Shown in pieces: positions 7,004-16,589 of a stretch of 64,000 nt of DNA. The DNA comes from Streptomyces leeuwenhoekii (GTDB lineage Bacteria > Actinomycetota > Actinomycetes > Streptomycetales > Streptomycetaceae). The notes beneath the pieces are model-generated. The model did no database searches and had not been told where the DNA came from. It saw only the letters and a program-made list of their open reading frames with translations. The translations under genes and the position numbers were made by a program. The stretch spans positions 1,426,001-1,490,000 of the forward strand of contig NZ_LN831790.1 of assembly GCF_001013905.1 (NCBI RefSeq), written 5' to 3'. Positions within the stretch are counted from its first letter, which is position 1; the number at the start of each line of letters is the position of its first letter.

Positions 7004-7921
7004 TCAGCGCAGCTCCGCCCGGAAGGCCGCCGGGGTTATGTCGGTGTGCTGGTGGAAGAACTTGGAGAAGTTCGCCGCGTCGGGGAAGCCGATCGCGGCG
7101 CCGACCCGGCCGATCGGCATGTCGGTGTGGGCCAGCAGCCGCTTGGCCTCCAGGATCACGCGCTTGTCGATGAAGCCCTTGGGCGTCTGGCCGGTGGCGG
7201 CGCGGACCGCGCGGACGAGGGTGCGGCGGGAGTAGCCGAGCGCGTCGGCGTAGGCGCTGACGCTGTGGTTGGTGGCGAAGCCCCGCTCCACCGCGTCCCG
7301 GAAGAGGGTGAAGGTCGTGTCGGCCTGCCGCAGCCGCACCGCCTCCGCGGAGCTGGCCGCCAGGTGCGCCAGTCGCAGCAGGAACGCGGACAGGGAGTGC
7401 CGCAGCACCGCCGTGTGCAGGCTGAGCGGCAGCGTGGTGGTGTCCTCGTACTCGCGGCGGAGCTGGTCGAGGGCGGCGGTCAGGGCCGCGCGCTGCGCCG
7501 GATCGGGGTGGAGCAGGGGCGGCTGGTCGTAGCGGTAGAGGCCGGCGGCCTCCACGGTGGCGCGGGGCAGGAAGCCCGGCTGCATGATCAGTACCGTTCC
7601 GCGGTACTCGCTGTCCGGTGAGAAGCGGTGGACCTGGCCCGGGCGGATCCACAGCACGTCTCCGGCGGTCGCCTCGCACTCGGCGAAGTCGATCATGTGC
7701 CGGACCGGGCCGCCGGTGAAGAGCATGACGACGTGGAAGTCGATGCGGTGCACCCGGTGCAGCGGCGCGTCGGAGTGCCAGGTGCGGCCGGTGCCCATCG
7801 GGCCGATCTGCATGCCGACGCCGAGGACGCTCCGGTCGGCCGGGAAGGGGAAGGTTCTGATTCCGTCGCCCGACCCGTCGCCGTCGTCACCCTCGCCACC
7901 TGCGATGTTTTCGTCCGTCAT
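7004..7921 (-). CDS. AraC/XylS family transcriptional regulator
   Basis: The 305-residue protein has an N-terminal cupin-like sensor domain (about 45-150, with HVVMLFTGG and GDVLWIRPGQVHRF) and a C-terminal double helix-turn-helix (about 205-305: LGYSRRTLVRAVRAATGQTP and IGFPDAANFSKFFHQHTDIT), the AraC signature. ATG 7921 follows GAAGGA by 5 bases; the frame stays open to 8035 but has no ribosome site there. It is divergent from the pentose-phosphate operon across 155 bases that contain a strong palindrome (8009-8042). Control of that operon is possible but unproven. The inducer is unknown. Confidence 0.9.
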   Translation of the reverse strand: MTDENIAGGEGDDGDGSGDGIRTFPFPADRSVLGVGMQIGPMGTGRTWHSDAPLHRVHRIDFHVVMLFTGGPVRHMIDFAECEATAGDVLWIRPGQVHRFSPDSEYRGTVLIMQPGFLPRATVEAAGLYRYDQPPLLHPDPAQRAALTAALDQLRREYEDTTTLPLSLHTAVLRHSLSAFLLRLAHLAASSAEAVRLRQADTTFTLFRDAVERGFATNHSVSAYADALGYSRRTLVRAVRAATGQTPKGFIDKRVILEAKRLLAHTDMPIGRVGAAIGFPDAANFSKFFHQHTDITPAAFRAELR

Positions 7922-8008
7922 GTCCTTCTCATGCTGCTTCGACGGGCGCGTCGCGCCCGGGGGTGTCCCACTTTCACCACAGGCTGGCACACCTCGACCT
8001 TCCCCACA

Positions 8009-8042
8009 AAAAGTCTGACTTTTAAGTTTGAACACGTCAGAC
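8009..8042. promoter_or_regulatory. AT-rich palindromes between araC-type gene and tkt
   Basis: AAAAGTC-T-GACTTTT (8009-8023) is a perfect 7+1+7 palindrome. The inner GTCTGAC (8013-8019) is repeated inverted as GTCAGAC (8036-8042). This is the only AT-rich island in the divergent promoter region. It could bind the AraC protein or another regulator of the pentose-phosphate operon. Confidence 0.45.
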
Positions 8043-8076
8043 CAGCCATCCCGCTCCCATCGAGGACTTCTTGAAG

Positions 8077-10152
8077 ATGAGCACGCAGACCGCGGACAGC
8101 TTCGAATGGACCGAACTCGACCGGCGTGCCGTCGACACGGCTCGGATTCTGGCGGCCGACGCCGTGCAGAAGGTCGGCAACGGCCACCCCGGCACGGCGA
8201 TGAGCCTGGCCCCGGCCGCCTACACGATCTTTCAGAAGGTGATGCGTCACGACCCGGCGGACCCGGAGTGGACGGGCCGTGACCGCTTCGTGCTGTCCCC
8301 CGGCCACACCTCGCTGACCCTGTACACCCAGCTCTACCTCGCCGGTTACGAGCTGGATCTGGAGGATCTGCAGGCGTTCCGCACGCAGGGTTCCAAGACG
8401 CCGGGCCACCCCGAGTACGGGCACACCGCCGGGGTGGAGACGACGACCGGGCCGCTGGGCCAGGGTGTCGCCAACGCCGTCGGCATGGCGATGGCCGCCC
8501 GCTACGAGCGGGGCCTGTTCGACCCGGACGCCCCCGCCGGGGAGTCCCCCTTCGACCACACCGTCTGGGCGATCGTCTCCGACGGCGACCTCCAGGAGGG
8601 TGTCTCCGCCGAGGCGTCCTCCCTCGCCGGCCACCAGAAGCTCGGCAACCTCGTCTTCCTCTACGACGACAACCACATCTCCATCGAGGGCGACACCGCG
8701 ACCGCGTTCTCCGAGGACGTCCTGGGGCGGTACGAGGCGTACGGCTGGCACACCCAGCGGATCGAGCCCGCGGAGAACGGCGACATCGACGTGCACGCGC
8801 TGTACGCGGCGCTGAAGGCGGCGCAGGCGGAGACCGAGCGCCCCTCGATCATCGCGATGCGCACGATCATCGCCTGGCCCGCCCCGAACGCGCAGAACAC
8901 CGAGGCCGCGCACGGCTCGGCGCTGGGCGAGGACGAGGTCGCCGCCACCAAGCGCGTCCTCGGCTTCGACCCGGAGAAGACCTTCGAGGTCGCCGACGAG
9001 GTGCTCGCCCACACCCGCCAGGCCCTGGACCGGGGCGCCGAGGCGCACGCCGCCTGGGACAAGCGGATCGCCATGTGGCGCGGCGCCCAGCCCGAGCGGG
9101 CCAAGCTGTTCGACCGGGTGGTCGCCGGCCGGCTCCCGGAGGGCTGGGAGGACGCCCTGCCGGTGTTCGAGCCCGGCAAGTCCGTCGCCACCCGCGCCGC
9201 GTCCGGCAAGGTCCTCCAGGCGCTCGGCCCGGTCCTGCCCGAACTGTGGGGCGGCTCCGCCGACCTGGCCGGCTCGAACAACACCACGATCGACAAGACG
9301 TCGTCGTTCCTCCCCGAGGGCAACCCGCTGCCCGAGGCCGACCCGTACGGCCGTACGGTCCACTTCGGCATCCGCGAGTTCTCCATGGCGGCGGAGATGA
9401 ACGGCATCGCGCTGCACGGCAACACCCGCATCTACGGCGGCACCTTCCTGGTCTTCTCCGACTACATGCGCAACGCCGTGCGGATGTCCGCCCTGATGCA
9501 GCTTCCGGTGACGTACGTGTGGACGCACGACTCCATCGGCCTGGGCGAGGACGGCCCGACCCACCAGCCGGTCGAGCACCTGGCCGCGCTGCGCGCCATC
9601 CCGGGCCTGAACGTGGTCCGCCCGGCCGACGCCAACGAGACCGCCATCGCCTGGGCGGAGATCCTCAAGCGGCACTCCACCCGCCCGGCCCCGCACGGCC
9701 TGGCGCTGACCCGGCAGGGCGTGCCGACGTACGAGCCCAACCCGGACGCCGCCAGGGGCGGCTATGTGCTGCGGGACGCCTCCACCGGGGCGCCGGACGT
9801 CGTGCTCATCGCCACCGGCTCCGAGGTGCAGCTCGCCGTGGCCGCGCGCGAGCTGCTGGAGGCGGAGGGGACCGGCACCCGGGTGGTGTCGATGCCGTCC
9901 GTGGAGTGGTTCGAGGAGCAGCCCCGCGAGTACCGCGAGAGCGTCCTGCCGCCGTCCGTGAAGGCGCGGGTCGCCGTCGAGGCCGGGGTCGGCCTGACGT
10001 GGTACCGCTTCGTGGGCGACGCCGGGCGCATCGTCTCCCTGGAGCACTTCGGCGCCTCCGCCGACGCCAGGACCCTGTTCGCCGAGTACGGCTTCACCGC
10101 CGAGAACGTCGCCGCCGCGGCGCGGGAATCCCTCGCCGCCGCCCGCGGCTGA
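8077..10152 (+). CDS. tkt: transketolase
   Basis: The 691-residue thiamine-diphosphate enzyme exchanges two-carbon ketol units between sugar phosphates in the non-oxidative pentose-phosphate pathway. It shows the ThDP/metal motif ([20 protein letters not shown]), early substrate residues [10 protein letters not shown], the pyrimidine domain ([15 protein letters not shown]) and the C-terminal domain, all at normal length. ATG 8077 ([11 protein letters not shown]) is chosen with GAGGA about 10 bases upstream; TTG 8071 is possible. It is first in a six-gene operon with tal 20 bases downstream, so its promoter region with the palindrome at 8009-8042 probably serves the whole set. Confidence 0.95.
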   Translation: MSTQTADSFEWTELDRRAVDTARILAADAVQKVGNGHPGTAMSLAPAAYTIFQKVMRHDPADPEWTGRDRFVLSPGHTSLTLYTQLYLAGYELDLEDLQAFRTQGSKTPGHPEYGHTAGVETTTGPLGQGVANAVGMAMAARYERGLFDPDAPAGESPFDHTVWAIVSDGDLQEGVSAEASSLAGHQKLGNLVFLYDDNHISIEGDTATAFSEDVLGRYEAYGWHTQRIEPAENGDIDVHALYAALKAAQAETERPSIIAMRTIIAWPAPNAQNTEAAHGSALGEDEVAATKRVLGFDPEKTFEVADEVLAHTRQALDRGAEAHAAWDKRIAMWRGAQPERAKLFDRVVAGRLPEGWEDALPVFEPGKSVATRAASGKVLQALGPVLPELWGGSADLAGSNNTTIDKTSSFLPEGNPLPEADPYGRTVHFGIREFSMAAEMNGIALHGNTRIYGGTFLVFSDYMRNAVRMSALMQLPVTYVWTHDSIGLGEDGPTHQPVEHLAALRAIPGLNVVRPADANETAIAWAEILKRHSTRPAPHGLALTRQGVPTYEPNPDAARGGYVLRDASTGAPDVVLIATGSEVQLAVAARELLEAEGTGTRVVSMPSVEWFEEQPREYRESVLPPSVKARVAVEAGVGLTWYRFVGDAGRIVSLEHFGASADARTLFAEYGFTAENVAAAARESLAAARG

Positions 10153-10171
10153 TCCGATCGCCAGAAAGAAG

Positions 10172-11317
10172 ATGATCACTTTGTCCGAAGCAACCGCGCC
10201 CGCGGGAGCACTCAAGCGCCTGTCCGACCAGGGCGTCTCCATCTGGCTGGACGACCTGTCCCGTAAGCGGATCGAATCCGGCAATCTGGCCGGACTGATC
10301 GAGACGAAGAACGTCGTCGGCGTCACCACCAACCCCTCCATCTTCCAGGCCGCCATCGGTTCCGGCGAGGGTTACGAGGAGCAGCTCGCCGACCTGGCGG
10401 TGCGCGGCGTCACCGTCGACGAGGCGGTGCGCATGATGACCACCGCCGACGTCCGCGCCGCCGCCGATGTGCTGAAGCCGGTGTTCGAGGCCAGCGGCGG
10501 CCGGGACGGCCGGGTCTCCATCGAGGTGGACCCCCGCCTGGCCCACGACACCGCGGCCACCGTCGCCGAGGCCAGGCAGCTCGCCTGGCTGGTCGACCGG
10601 CCCAACGTGATGATCAAGATTCCGGCGACCGAGGCGGGCCTGCCGGCGATCACCGAGGTCATCGGCGCGGGCATCAGCGTGAACGTGACGCTGATCTTCT
10701 CGCTGGAGCGCTACCGCGAGGTCATGGACGCCTACCTCGCCGGCCTGGAGAAGGCGCGGGCGGCCGGGCACGACCTGTCGGCCATCCACTCCGTCGCCTC
10801 CTTCTTCGTCTCCCGCGTCGACAGCGAGATCGACAAGCGGCTGACGCTGCTGGGCACGGACGAGGCCCTCGCCCTGAAGGGCAGGGCGGCCCTGGCCAAC
10901 GCGCGCCTCGCCTACGAGGCGTACGAGGAGGTCTTCTCCGGGGGCCGCTGGACCGCCCTGGCCGCAGCCCGCGCCAACAAGCAGCGCCCCCTGTGGGCCT
11001 CCACCGGTGTGAAGGACCCGGCATACCGGGACACTCTGTATGTGGAAGAGCTGGTCGCCCCCGGGACCGTGAACACGATGCCGGAGGCCACCTTGGACGC
11101 CACCGCCGATCACGGAGACATCCAGGGCGACACGGTCACCGGAGGCTACGCGCAGGCCCGCGCCGACCTGGCGGCCGTCGAGCGGCTCGGCATCTCCTAC
11201 GACGAGGTGGTGCGGCAACTGGAGGACGAGGGCGTCGCCAAGTTCGAGGTGGCCTGGCAGGACCTGCTCGACGCCGTGACGAAGTCCCTGAACAGCAAGG
11301 GAGTGGACGGGGAATGA
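10172..11317 (+). CDS. tal: transaldolase
   Basis: The 381-residue protein is the long actinobacterial transaldolase type. The Schiff-base Lys is Lys149 in [23 protein letters not shown] near the start and [18 protein letters not shown] are conserved family segments. It transfers a dihydroxyacetone unit from sedoheptulose-7-phosphate to glyceraldehyde-3-phosphate. The stop codon overlaps the zwf start by 4 bases (ATGA), so the two are translationally coupled. The ribosome site (AGAAAGAAG) is weak. Confidence 0.95.
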   Translation: MITLSEATAPAGALKRLSDQGVSIWLDDLSRKRIESGNLAGLIETKNVVGVTTNPSIFQAAIGSGEGYEEQLADLAVRGVTVDEAVRMMTTADVRAAADVLKPVFEASGGRDGRVSIEVDPRLAHDTAATVAEARQLAWLVDRPNVMIKIPATEAGLPAITEVIGAGISVNVTLIFSLERYREVMDAYLAGLEKARAAGHDLSAIHSVASFFVSRVDSEIDKRLTLLGTDEALALKGRAALANARLAYEAYEEVFSGGRWTALAAARANKQRPLWASTGVKDPAYRDTLYVEELVAPGTVNTMPEATLDATADHGDIQGDTVTGGYAQARADLAAVERLGISYDEVVRQLEDEGVAKFEVAWQDLLDAVTKSLNSKGVDGE

Positions 11318-13056
11318 GCGAGGAGCTTCCGGAAGCGGCTGCCGCCGAGGCCGCGGTGACCGACACGTCCGGGGCCGGCGGGGCCAAGCCCGCCAAGCGG
11401 GCCCGCAAGAGCGCCGCCGACACCGGACAGGACGCCCCGGCCCAGGGAGCGCAGGGGACGAAGAAGGCGAAGAAGGCGGCCTCCGAGGCCGCCCCGGCGG
11501 CGAAGCGGCGGCCCGCCGCCCCCGTCCCGGCCGCCGACTGGTCCAATCCGCTGCGCGACCCGCGCGATCGCCGGCTGCCCCGGATCGCGGGCCCGTCCGG
11601 CCTGGTCATCTTCGGGGTCACCGGCGACCTGTCCCGCAAGAAGCTGATGCCGGCCGTCTACGACCTGGCCAACCGCGGCCTGCTGCCGCCGGGCTTCTCG
11701 CTGGTGGGCTTCGCCCGCCGGGACTGGGAGGACCAGGACTTCGCGCAGGTCGTGCACGACGCGGTCAAGGAGCACGCGCGGACGCCGTTCCGCGAGGAGG
11801 TGTGGCAGCAGCTCGCCGAGGGCATGCGGTTCATCCCCGGCGACTTCGACGACGACACCGCGTTCAAGCAGCTCGGGGACGCCGTGGAGGAGCTGGACGC
11901 CTCCCGCGGCACCAGCGGCAACTACGCCTTCTACCTCTCCGTGCCGCCCAAGTTCTTCCCCAAGGTCGTCCAGCAGCTCAAGAAGCACGGGCTGGCCGAC
12001 GCCCCGGAGGGCGCCTGGCGCCGCGCGGTCATCGAGAAGCCGTTCGGGCACGACCTGGCCAGCGCCTGCGACCTGAACGCGATCGTGCACGAGGTCTTCG
12101 AGCCGGACCAGGTCTTCCGCATCGACCACTACCTGGGCAAGGAGACCGTCCAGAACATCCTGGCGCTGCGCTTCGCCAACCAGATGTACGAGCCGATCTG
12201 GAACCGCTCGTACGTCGACCATGTGCAGATCACGATGGCCGAGGACATCGGCATCGGCGGCCGGGCCGGTTACTACGACGGCATCGGCGCCGCCCGCGAC
12301 GTCATCCAGAACCACCTGCTCCAGTTGCTCGCGCTGACCGCGATGGAGGAGCCCGCCTCCTTCGACGCCGAGTCGCTGCTCACCGAGAAGCTGAAGGTGC
12401 TGCGGGCGGTCCGGCTGCCCGAGGACCTCGGCCGGCACACCGTGCGCGGGCAGTACGCGGGCGGCTGGCAGGGCGGCGCCCAGGTGTGCGGCTACCTGGA
12501 GGAGGAAGGCATCGACCCGGCCTCCACCACCGACACCTACGCGGCGATCAAGCTGGCCATCGACAACCGCCGCTGGGCGGGCGTCCCCTTCTACCTGCGC
12601 ACCGGCAAGCGGCTGGGCCGCCGGGTGACGGAGATCGCGGTCGTCTTCCAGCGGGCCCCGCACTCCCCCTTCGACACCACGGCCACCGAGGAGCTGGGCG
12701 AGAACGCGATCGTCATCCGCGTCCAGCCCGACGAGGGCATGACGGTCCGCTTCGGCTCCAAGGTGCCGGGCACCTCGATGGAGATCCGGGACGTGTCGAT
12801 GGACTTCGCCTACGGCGAGTCGTTCACCGAGTCCAGCCCGGAGGCGTACGAGCGGCTCATCCTGGACGTCCTCCTGGGGGACGCCAACCTGTTCCCCCGT
12901 CACCAGGAAGTGGAAGAGTCCTGGAGGATCCTCGACCCGGTCGAGGAGTACTGGGCCACGCACGGCAGGCCCGCGCAGTACGCCTCGGGGAGCTGGGGAC
13001 CCGAGGAAGCCGACGAGATGCTCGCACGAGACGGACGGAGCTGGCGCAGGCCATGA
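11314..13056 (+). CDS. zwf: glucose-6-phosphate dehydrogenase with basic N-terminal extension
   Basis: The 580-residue enzyme oxidises glucose-6-phosphate to 6-phosphogluconolactone. The Rossmann motif [20 protein letters not shown] and the active-site segment [14 protein letters not shown] (His272) are intact. About 75 residues precede the usual [19 protein letters not shown] start. They are rich in Ala and Lys (for example [17 protein letters not shown]), resemble histone-like tails, and are absent from most family members. No alternative in-frame start lies between 11314 and the conserved domain, and ATG 11314 overlaps the tal stop, so the extension looks real. It overlaps opcA by 4 bases. 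Confidence 0.94.
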   Translation: MSEELPEAAAAEAAVTDTSGAGGAKPAKRARKSAADTGQDAPAQGAQGTKKAKKAASEAAPAAKRRPAAPVPAADWSNPLRDPRDRRLPRIAGPSGLVIFGVTGDLSRKKLMPAVYDLANRGLLPPGFSLVGFARRDWEDQDFAQVVHDAVKEHARTPFREEVWQQLAEGMRFIPGDFDDDTAFKQLGDAVEELDASRGTSGNYAFYLSVPPKFFPKVVQQLKKHGLADAPEGAWRRAVIEKPFGHDLASACDLNAIVHEVFEPDQVFRIDHYLGKETVQNILALRFANQMYEPIWNRSYVDHVQITMAEDIGIGGRAGYYDGIGAARDVIQNHLLQLLALTAMEEPASFDAESLLTEKLKVLRAVRLPEDLGRHTVRGQYAGGWQGGAQVCGYLEEEGIDPASTTDTYAAIKLAIDNRRWAGVPFYLRTGKRLGRRVTEIAVVFQRAPHSPFDTTATEELGENAIVIRVQPDEGMTVRFGSKVPGTSMEIRDVSMDFAYGESFTESSPEAYERLILDVLLGDANLFPRHQEVEESWRILDPVEEYWATHGRPAQYASGSWGPEEADEMLARDGRSWRRP

Positions 13057-13988
13057 GGATCGACCTGACCGACACCACGGCAAGCAAGATCAACAAGGCG
13101 CTGGTGCAAGGTCGCCGCGCCATCGGCACCCCGGCCGTGGGCATGGTCCTGACGATGGTGATCGTCACGGACGAGGAGAACGCCTACGACTCGATGAAGG
13201 CGGCCGAGGAAGCCTCCCACGAGCACCCCTCGCGCACCCTGGTCGTCATCAAGCGCCACGCCCGCACCTCCCGCGACCGCACCCGCTCCCACCTCGACGC
13301 CGAGGTGCGGGTGGGTTCCGAGGCCGGCACCGGCGAGACGGTGGTACTGCGCATGTACGGCGAGGTGTCCGACCACGCCGACTCGGTGGTGCTGCCCCTG
13401 CTGCTGCCGGACGCCCCGGTCGTCGTGTGGTGGCCGGTGGACGCGCCGGAGAACCCGGCCAAGGACCCGCTCGGCGCGCTGGCCCAGCGCCGGATCACCG
13501 ACATGTACGCCGTCGAACACCCGCTCCAGGCCCTCGAGGACCGCGCCCGGTCCTACGCGCCCGGCGACACCGATTTGGCCTGGACCCGGCTGACCCCGTG
13601 GCGCTCCATGCTGGCCGCCGCGCTGGACCAGGCCCGGCAGCAGATCACCTCCGCCGTGGTGGAGAGCGAGCCGGAGAACCCCAGCGCGGAGCTGCTGGCC
13701 CGCTGGCTCGAGGCCCGGCTGCATGTGCCGGTCGAGCGGGTGGACACCGCCGGACCGGTCGTCACGGGCGTGCGCCTGGGCACCGGGAACGGCGAGATCG
13801 TCATCGACCGGCCCGAGGGCCCGCTGGCCACCCTGACCCTGCCGGACCAGCCGCCGCGCACCCTCGCGCTGAAGGTCCGCCCCACCTCCGAACTCATCGC
13901 CGAGGAGTTGCGGCGCCTCGACGCGGACGAGATGTACGCCATCGCCCTGCGCGGCGAGGCAACCGAGGAGACCCCCGCACATGTCTGA
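13053..13988 (+). CDS. opcA: glucose-6-phosphate dehydrogenase assembly protein OpcA
   Basis: The 311-residue protein is the cyanobacterial/actinobacterial OpcA family, known to activate or assemble glucose-6-phosphate dehydrogenase. Conserved stretches include [37 protein letters not shown] and [20 protein letters not shown]. Its start overlaps the zwf stop (ATGA) and its end overlaps pgi by 8 bases, the expected genetic partner arrangement. It has no catalytic motif. Confidence 0.94.
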   Translation: MRIDLTDTTASKINKALVQGRRAIGTPAVGMVLTMVIVTDEENAYDSMKAAEEASHEHPSRTLVVIKRHARTSRDRTRSHLDAEVRVGSEAGTGETVVLRMYGEVSDHADSVVLPLLLPDAPVVVWWPVDAPENPAKDPLGALAQRRITDMYAVEHPLQALEDRARSYAPGDTDLAWTRLTPWRSMLAAALDQARQQITSAVVESEPENPSAELLARWLEARLHVPVERVDTAGPVVTGVRLGTGNGEIVIDRPEGPLATLTLPDQPPRTLALKVRPTSELIAEELRRLDADEMYAIALRGEATEETPAHV

Positions 13989-15633
13989 CTCCCCCAAGCT
14001 CAGCAGGCGTCCGGAGTGGACGGCCCTGGAGGACCACCGCGCCGAGGCGATGCTCCACCCGAACCTGCGTGAGCTGTTCGCCGCGGACCCCTCCCGCGCG
14101 GAGCGGTACGTGGTGCACGTCGGTGATCTGCGGATCGACTACTCCAAGAACCTGGTCACCGACGAGACCCTCGCCCTGCTGCAGGAACTGGCCGCCGCCA
14201 CCGGCGTGTTCGAGCTGCGCGACGCCATGTTCCGCGGCGAGAAGATCAACGTCACCGAGCGGCGGGCGGTGCTGCACACCGCGCTGCGCGCCCCGCGCGA
14301 GGCGGTCGTCGAGGTCGACGGCGAGAACGTCGTCCCCAAGGTCCACGCGGTGCTGGACAGGATGACCGACTTCGCGAACCGGGTCCGCTCGGGTGAGTGG
14401 ACCGGTCACACCGGCCGCCCCATCCGCAACATCGTCAACATCGGTATCGGCGGCTCCGACCTCGGCCCGGCGATGGCGTACGAGGCGCTGCGCGCCTACA
14501 CCGACCGGTCCCTGACGTTCCGTTTCGTCTCCAACGTGGACGGCGCCGACCTGCACGAGGCGGTCCGCGACCTCGATCCGGAGGAGACGCTGTTCATCGT
14601 CGCCTCCAAGACCTTCACCACGATCGAGACGATCACGAACGCCACCTCGGCGCGGTCCTGGCTGCTGAACGGTGCGGACGGCGACGAGAAGGCGGTCGCC
14701 AAGCACTTCGTCGCCCTGTCGACCAACGCCGAGAAGGTCGCCGAGTTCGGCATCGACACGGCCAACATGTTCGAGTTCTGGGACTGGGTCGGCGGCCGCT
14801 ACTCCTACGACTCGGCGATCGGCCTGTCCCTGATGATCGCCATCGGCCCGGACCGGTTCCGGGAGATGCTCGACGGCTTCCGCATCGTCGACGAGCACTT
14901 CCGCAACGCCGAAGCCGAGGCCAACGCACCGCTCCTCCTGGGCCTGCTCGGCATCTGGTACGGCAACTTCTTCGGCGCCCAGTCGCACGCGGTGCTGCCG
15001 TACTCGCACTACCTGTCGAAGTTCACGGCCTACCTCCAGCAGCTCGACATGGAGTCCAACGGCAAGTCGGTCGACCGCGACGGCCGCCCCGTCGAGTGGC
15101 AGACCGGCCCCGTCGTCTGGGGCACGCCGGGCACCAACGGGCAGCACGCCTACTACCAGCTCATCCACCAGGGCACCAAGCTGATCCCGGCGGACTTCAT
15201 CGGCTTCGCCCGCCCGGTGTCCGAGCTGAGCGACGAGCTCAAGGCGCAGCACGACCTGCTGATGGCCAACTTCTTCGCCCAGACCCAGGCCCTCGCCTTC
15301 GGCAAGACCGCCGAGGAAGTGCGGGCCGAGGGCGTGCCCGAGGAGCAGGTGCCGCACCGCACGTTCAAGGGCGACCACCCCACCACGACGATCCTGGCCA
15401 CGGAGCTGACCCCGTCGGTGCTGGGCCAGTTGATCGCGCTGTACGAGCACAAGGTGTTCGTGCAGGGCGCGATCTGGAACATCGACTCCTTCGACCAGTG
15501 GGGCGTCGAGCTCGGCAAGGTTCTCGCCAAGCGGGTCGAGCCCGCCCTCACCGAGGGCACGGACGTGCCCGGTCTCGACCCGTCCACCGCCGCCCTCGTC
15601 GCGGCCTACCGCGATCTCAAGGAAGTGAAGTAA
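13981..15633 (+). CDS. pgi: glucose-6-phosphate isomerase
   Basis: The 550-residue enzyme interconverts glucose-6-phosphate and fructose-6-phosphate. The SIS-fold signatures are present: [33 protein letters not shown], and the active-site region around [16 protein letters not shown] and [18 protein letters not shown] 13981 lies inside the opcA 3' end, giving coupled translation. With zwf, gnd, tal and tkt in one transcript, the operon can cycle hexose phosphates through the oxidative pathway repeatedly to make NADPH. Confidence 0.96.
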   Translation: MSDSPKLSRRPEWTALEDHRAEAMLHPNLRELFAADPSRAERYVVHVGDLRIDYSKNLVTDETLALLQELAAATGVFELRDAMFRGEKINVTERRAVLHTALRAPREAVVEVDGENVVPKVHAVLDRMTDFANRVRSGEWTGHTGRPIRNIVNIGIGGSDLGPAMAYEALRAYTDRSLTFRFVSNVDGADLHEAVRDLDPEETLFIVASKTFTTIETITNATSARSWLLNGADGDEKAVAKHFVALSTNAEKVAEFGIDTANMFEFWDWVGGRYSYDSAIGLSLMIAIGPDRFREMLDGFRIVDEHFRNAEAEANAPLLLGLLGIWYGNFFGAQSHAVLPYSHYLSKFTAYLQQLDMESNGKSVDRDGRPVEWQTGPVVWGTPGTNGQHAYYQLIHQGTKLIPADFIGFARPVSELSDELKAQHDLLMANFFAQTQALAFGKTAEEVRAEGVPEEQVPHRTFKGDHPTTTILATELTPSVLGQLIALYEHKVFVQGAIWNIDSFDQWGVELGKVLAKRVEPALTEGTDVPGLDPSTAALVAAYRDLKEVK

Positions 15634-15635
15634 CC

Positions 15636-16517
15636 ATGCAGCTCGGTCTCATCGGTCTCGGCAAGATGGGCGGCAACATGCGCGAGCGTCTGCGCCGCGC
15701 CGGCCACACCGTCGTCGGCTACGACCGCAACGCCGAGATCTCCGACGTCAGCAGCCTGACCGAACTCGTCGGCAAGCTGGAGGCGCCGCGCGCGGTCTGG
15801 GTGATGGTCCCGGCCGGCGCGGCCACCCAGTCCGTCATCGACGAGCTCGGTGAGCTGCTCCAGCCCGGCGACACGGTGATCGACGGCGGCAACTCCCGCT
15901 GGAGCGACGACGAGAAGCACGCCGCCGAGCTCGGCGCCAAGGGCATCGGCTTCGTCGACGCCGGCGTCTCCGGCGGTGTGTGGGGCCTGGAGAACGGCTA
16001 CGCGCTGATGGTCGGCGGCGAGAAGGAGCACGTCGACCGCCTCCAGCCCATCTTCCAGTCGCTCAAGCCGGAGGGCCCCTACGGGTACGTCCACGCGGGC
16101 AAGGTCGGTGCGGGCCACTTCGCCAAGATGGTCCACAACGGCATCGAGTACGCGATGATGCAGGCGTACGCCGAGGGCTGGGAGCTGCTGGAGAAGGTCG
16201 ACTCCGTGGACAACGTCCGCGAAGTCTTCCGCTCCTGGCAGGAGGGCACCGTCATCCGCTCCTGGCTGCTCGACCTGGCCGTCAACGCCCTCGACGAGGA
16301 CCAGCACCTGGAGAAGCTGCGCGGTTACGCCGAGGACTCCGGCGAAGGCCGGTGGACGGTGGAGGCGGCCATCGACAACGCGGTGCCGCTGCCCGCGATC
16401 ACCGCCTCGCTGTTCGCCCGGTTCGCCTCCCGCCAGGAGGACTCCCCGCAGATGAAGATGATCGCGGCGCTGCGCAACCAGTTCGGCGGCCACGCCGTCG
16501 AATCGGCGAAGAAGTAG
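15636..16517 (+). CDS. gnd: 6-phosphogluconate dehydrogenase, short (GndA/YqeC) type
   Basis: The 293-residue enzyme decarboxylates 6-phosphogluconate to ribulose-5-phosphate. It has GLIGLGKMGGNMRERLRRAG, the substrate segment DAGVSGGVWGLENGYALMVG and the catalytic GAGHFAKMVHNGIEYAMMQA. At about 300 residues it belongs to the short class rather than the 470-residue NADP class. The second strand ends VVGYDRN, where the acidic residue favours NAD over NADP. It starts 2 bases after pgi and is the last gene, closed by the hairpin at 16547-16571. Confidence 0.94.
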   Translation: MQLGLIGLGKMGGNMRERLRRAGHTVVGYDRNAEISDVSSLTELVGKLEAPRAVWVMVPAGAATQSVIDELGELLQPGDTVIDGGNSRWSDDEKHAAELGAKGIGFVDAGVSGGVWGLENGYALMVGGEKEHVDRLQPIFQSLKPEGPYGYVHAGKVGAGHFAKMVHNGIEYAMMQAYAEGWELLEKVDSVDNVREVFRSWQEGTVIRSWLLDLAVNALDEDQHLEKLRGYAEDSGEGRWTVEAAIDNAVPLPAITASLFARFASRQEDSPQMKMIAALRNQFGGHAVESAKK

Positions 16518-16546
16518 GCGGCGGAGGACACCCGCTGTCGGTCCTT

Positions 16547-16571
16547 GCCCCTCACCCCCGCGGTGAGGGGC
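16547..16571. terminator. bidirectional hairpin between gnd and quiC-type gene
   Basis: GCCCCTCACC (16547-16556) and GGTGAGGGGC (16562-16571) form a perfect 10-bp stem with a 5-base loop, 29 bases after the gnd stop and 18 bases after the convergent dehydratase stop. It can end both transcripts. Confidence 0.85.
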
Positions 16572-16589
16572 AGGCGCGCCCCGGGGCCG

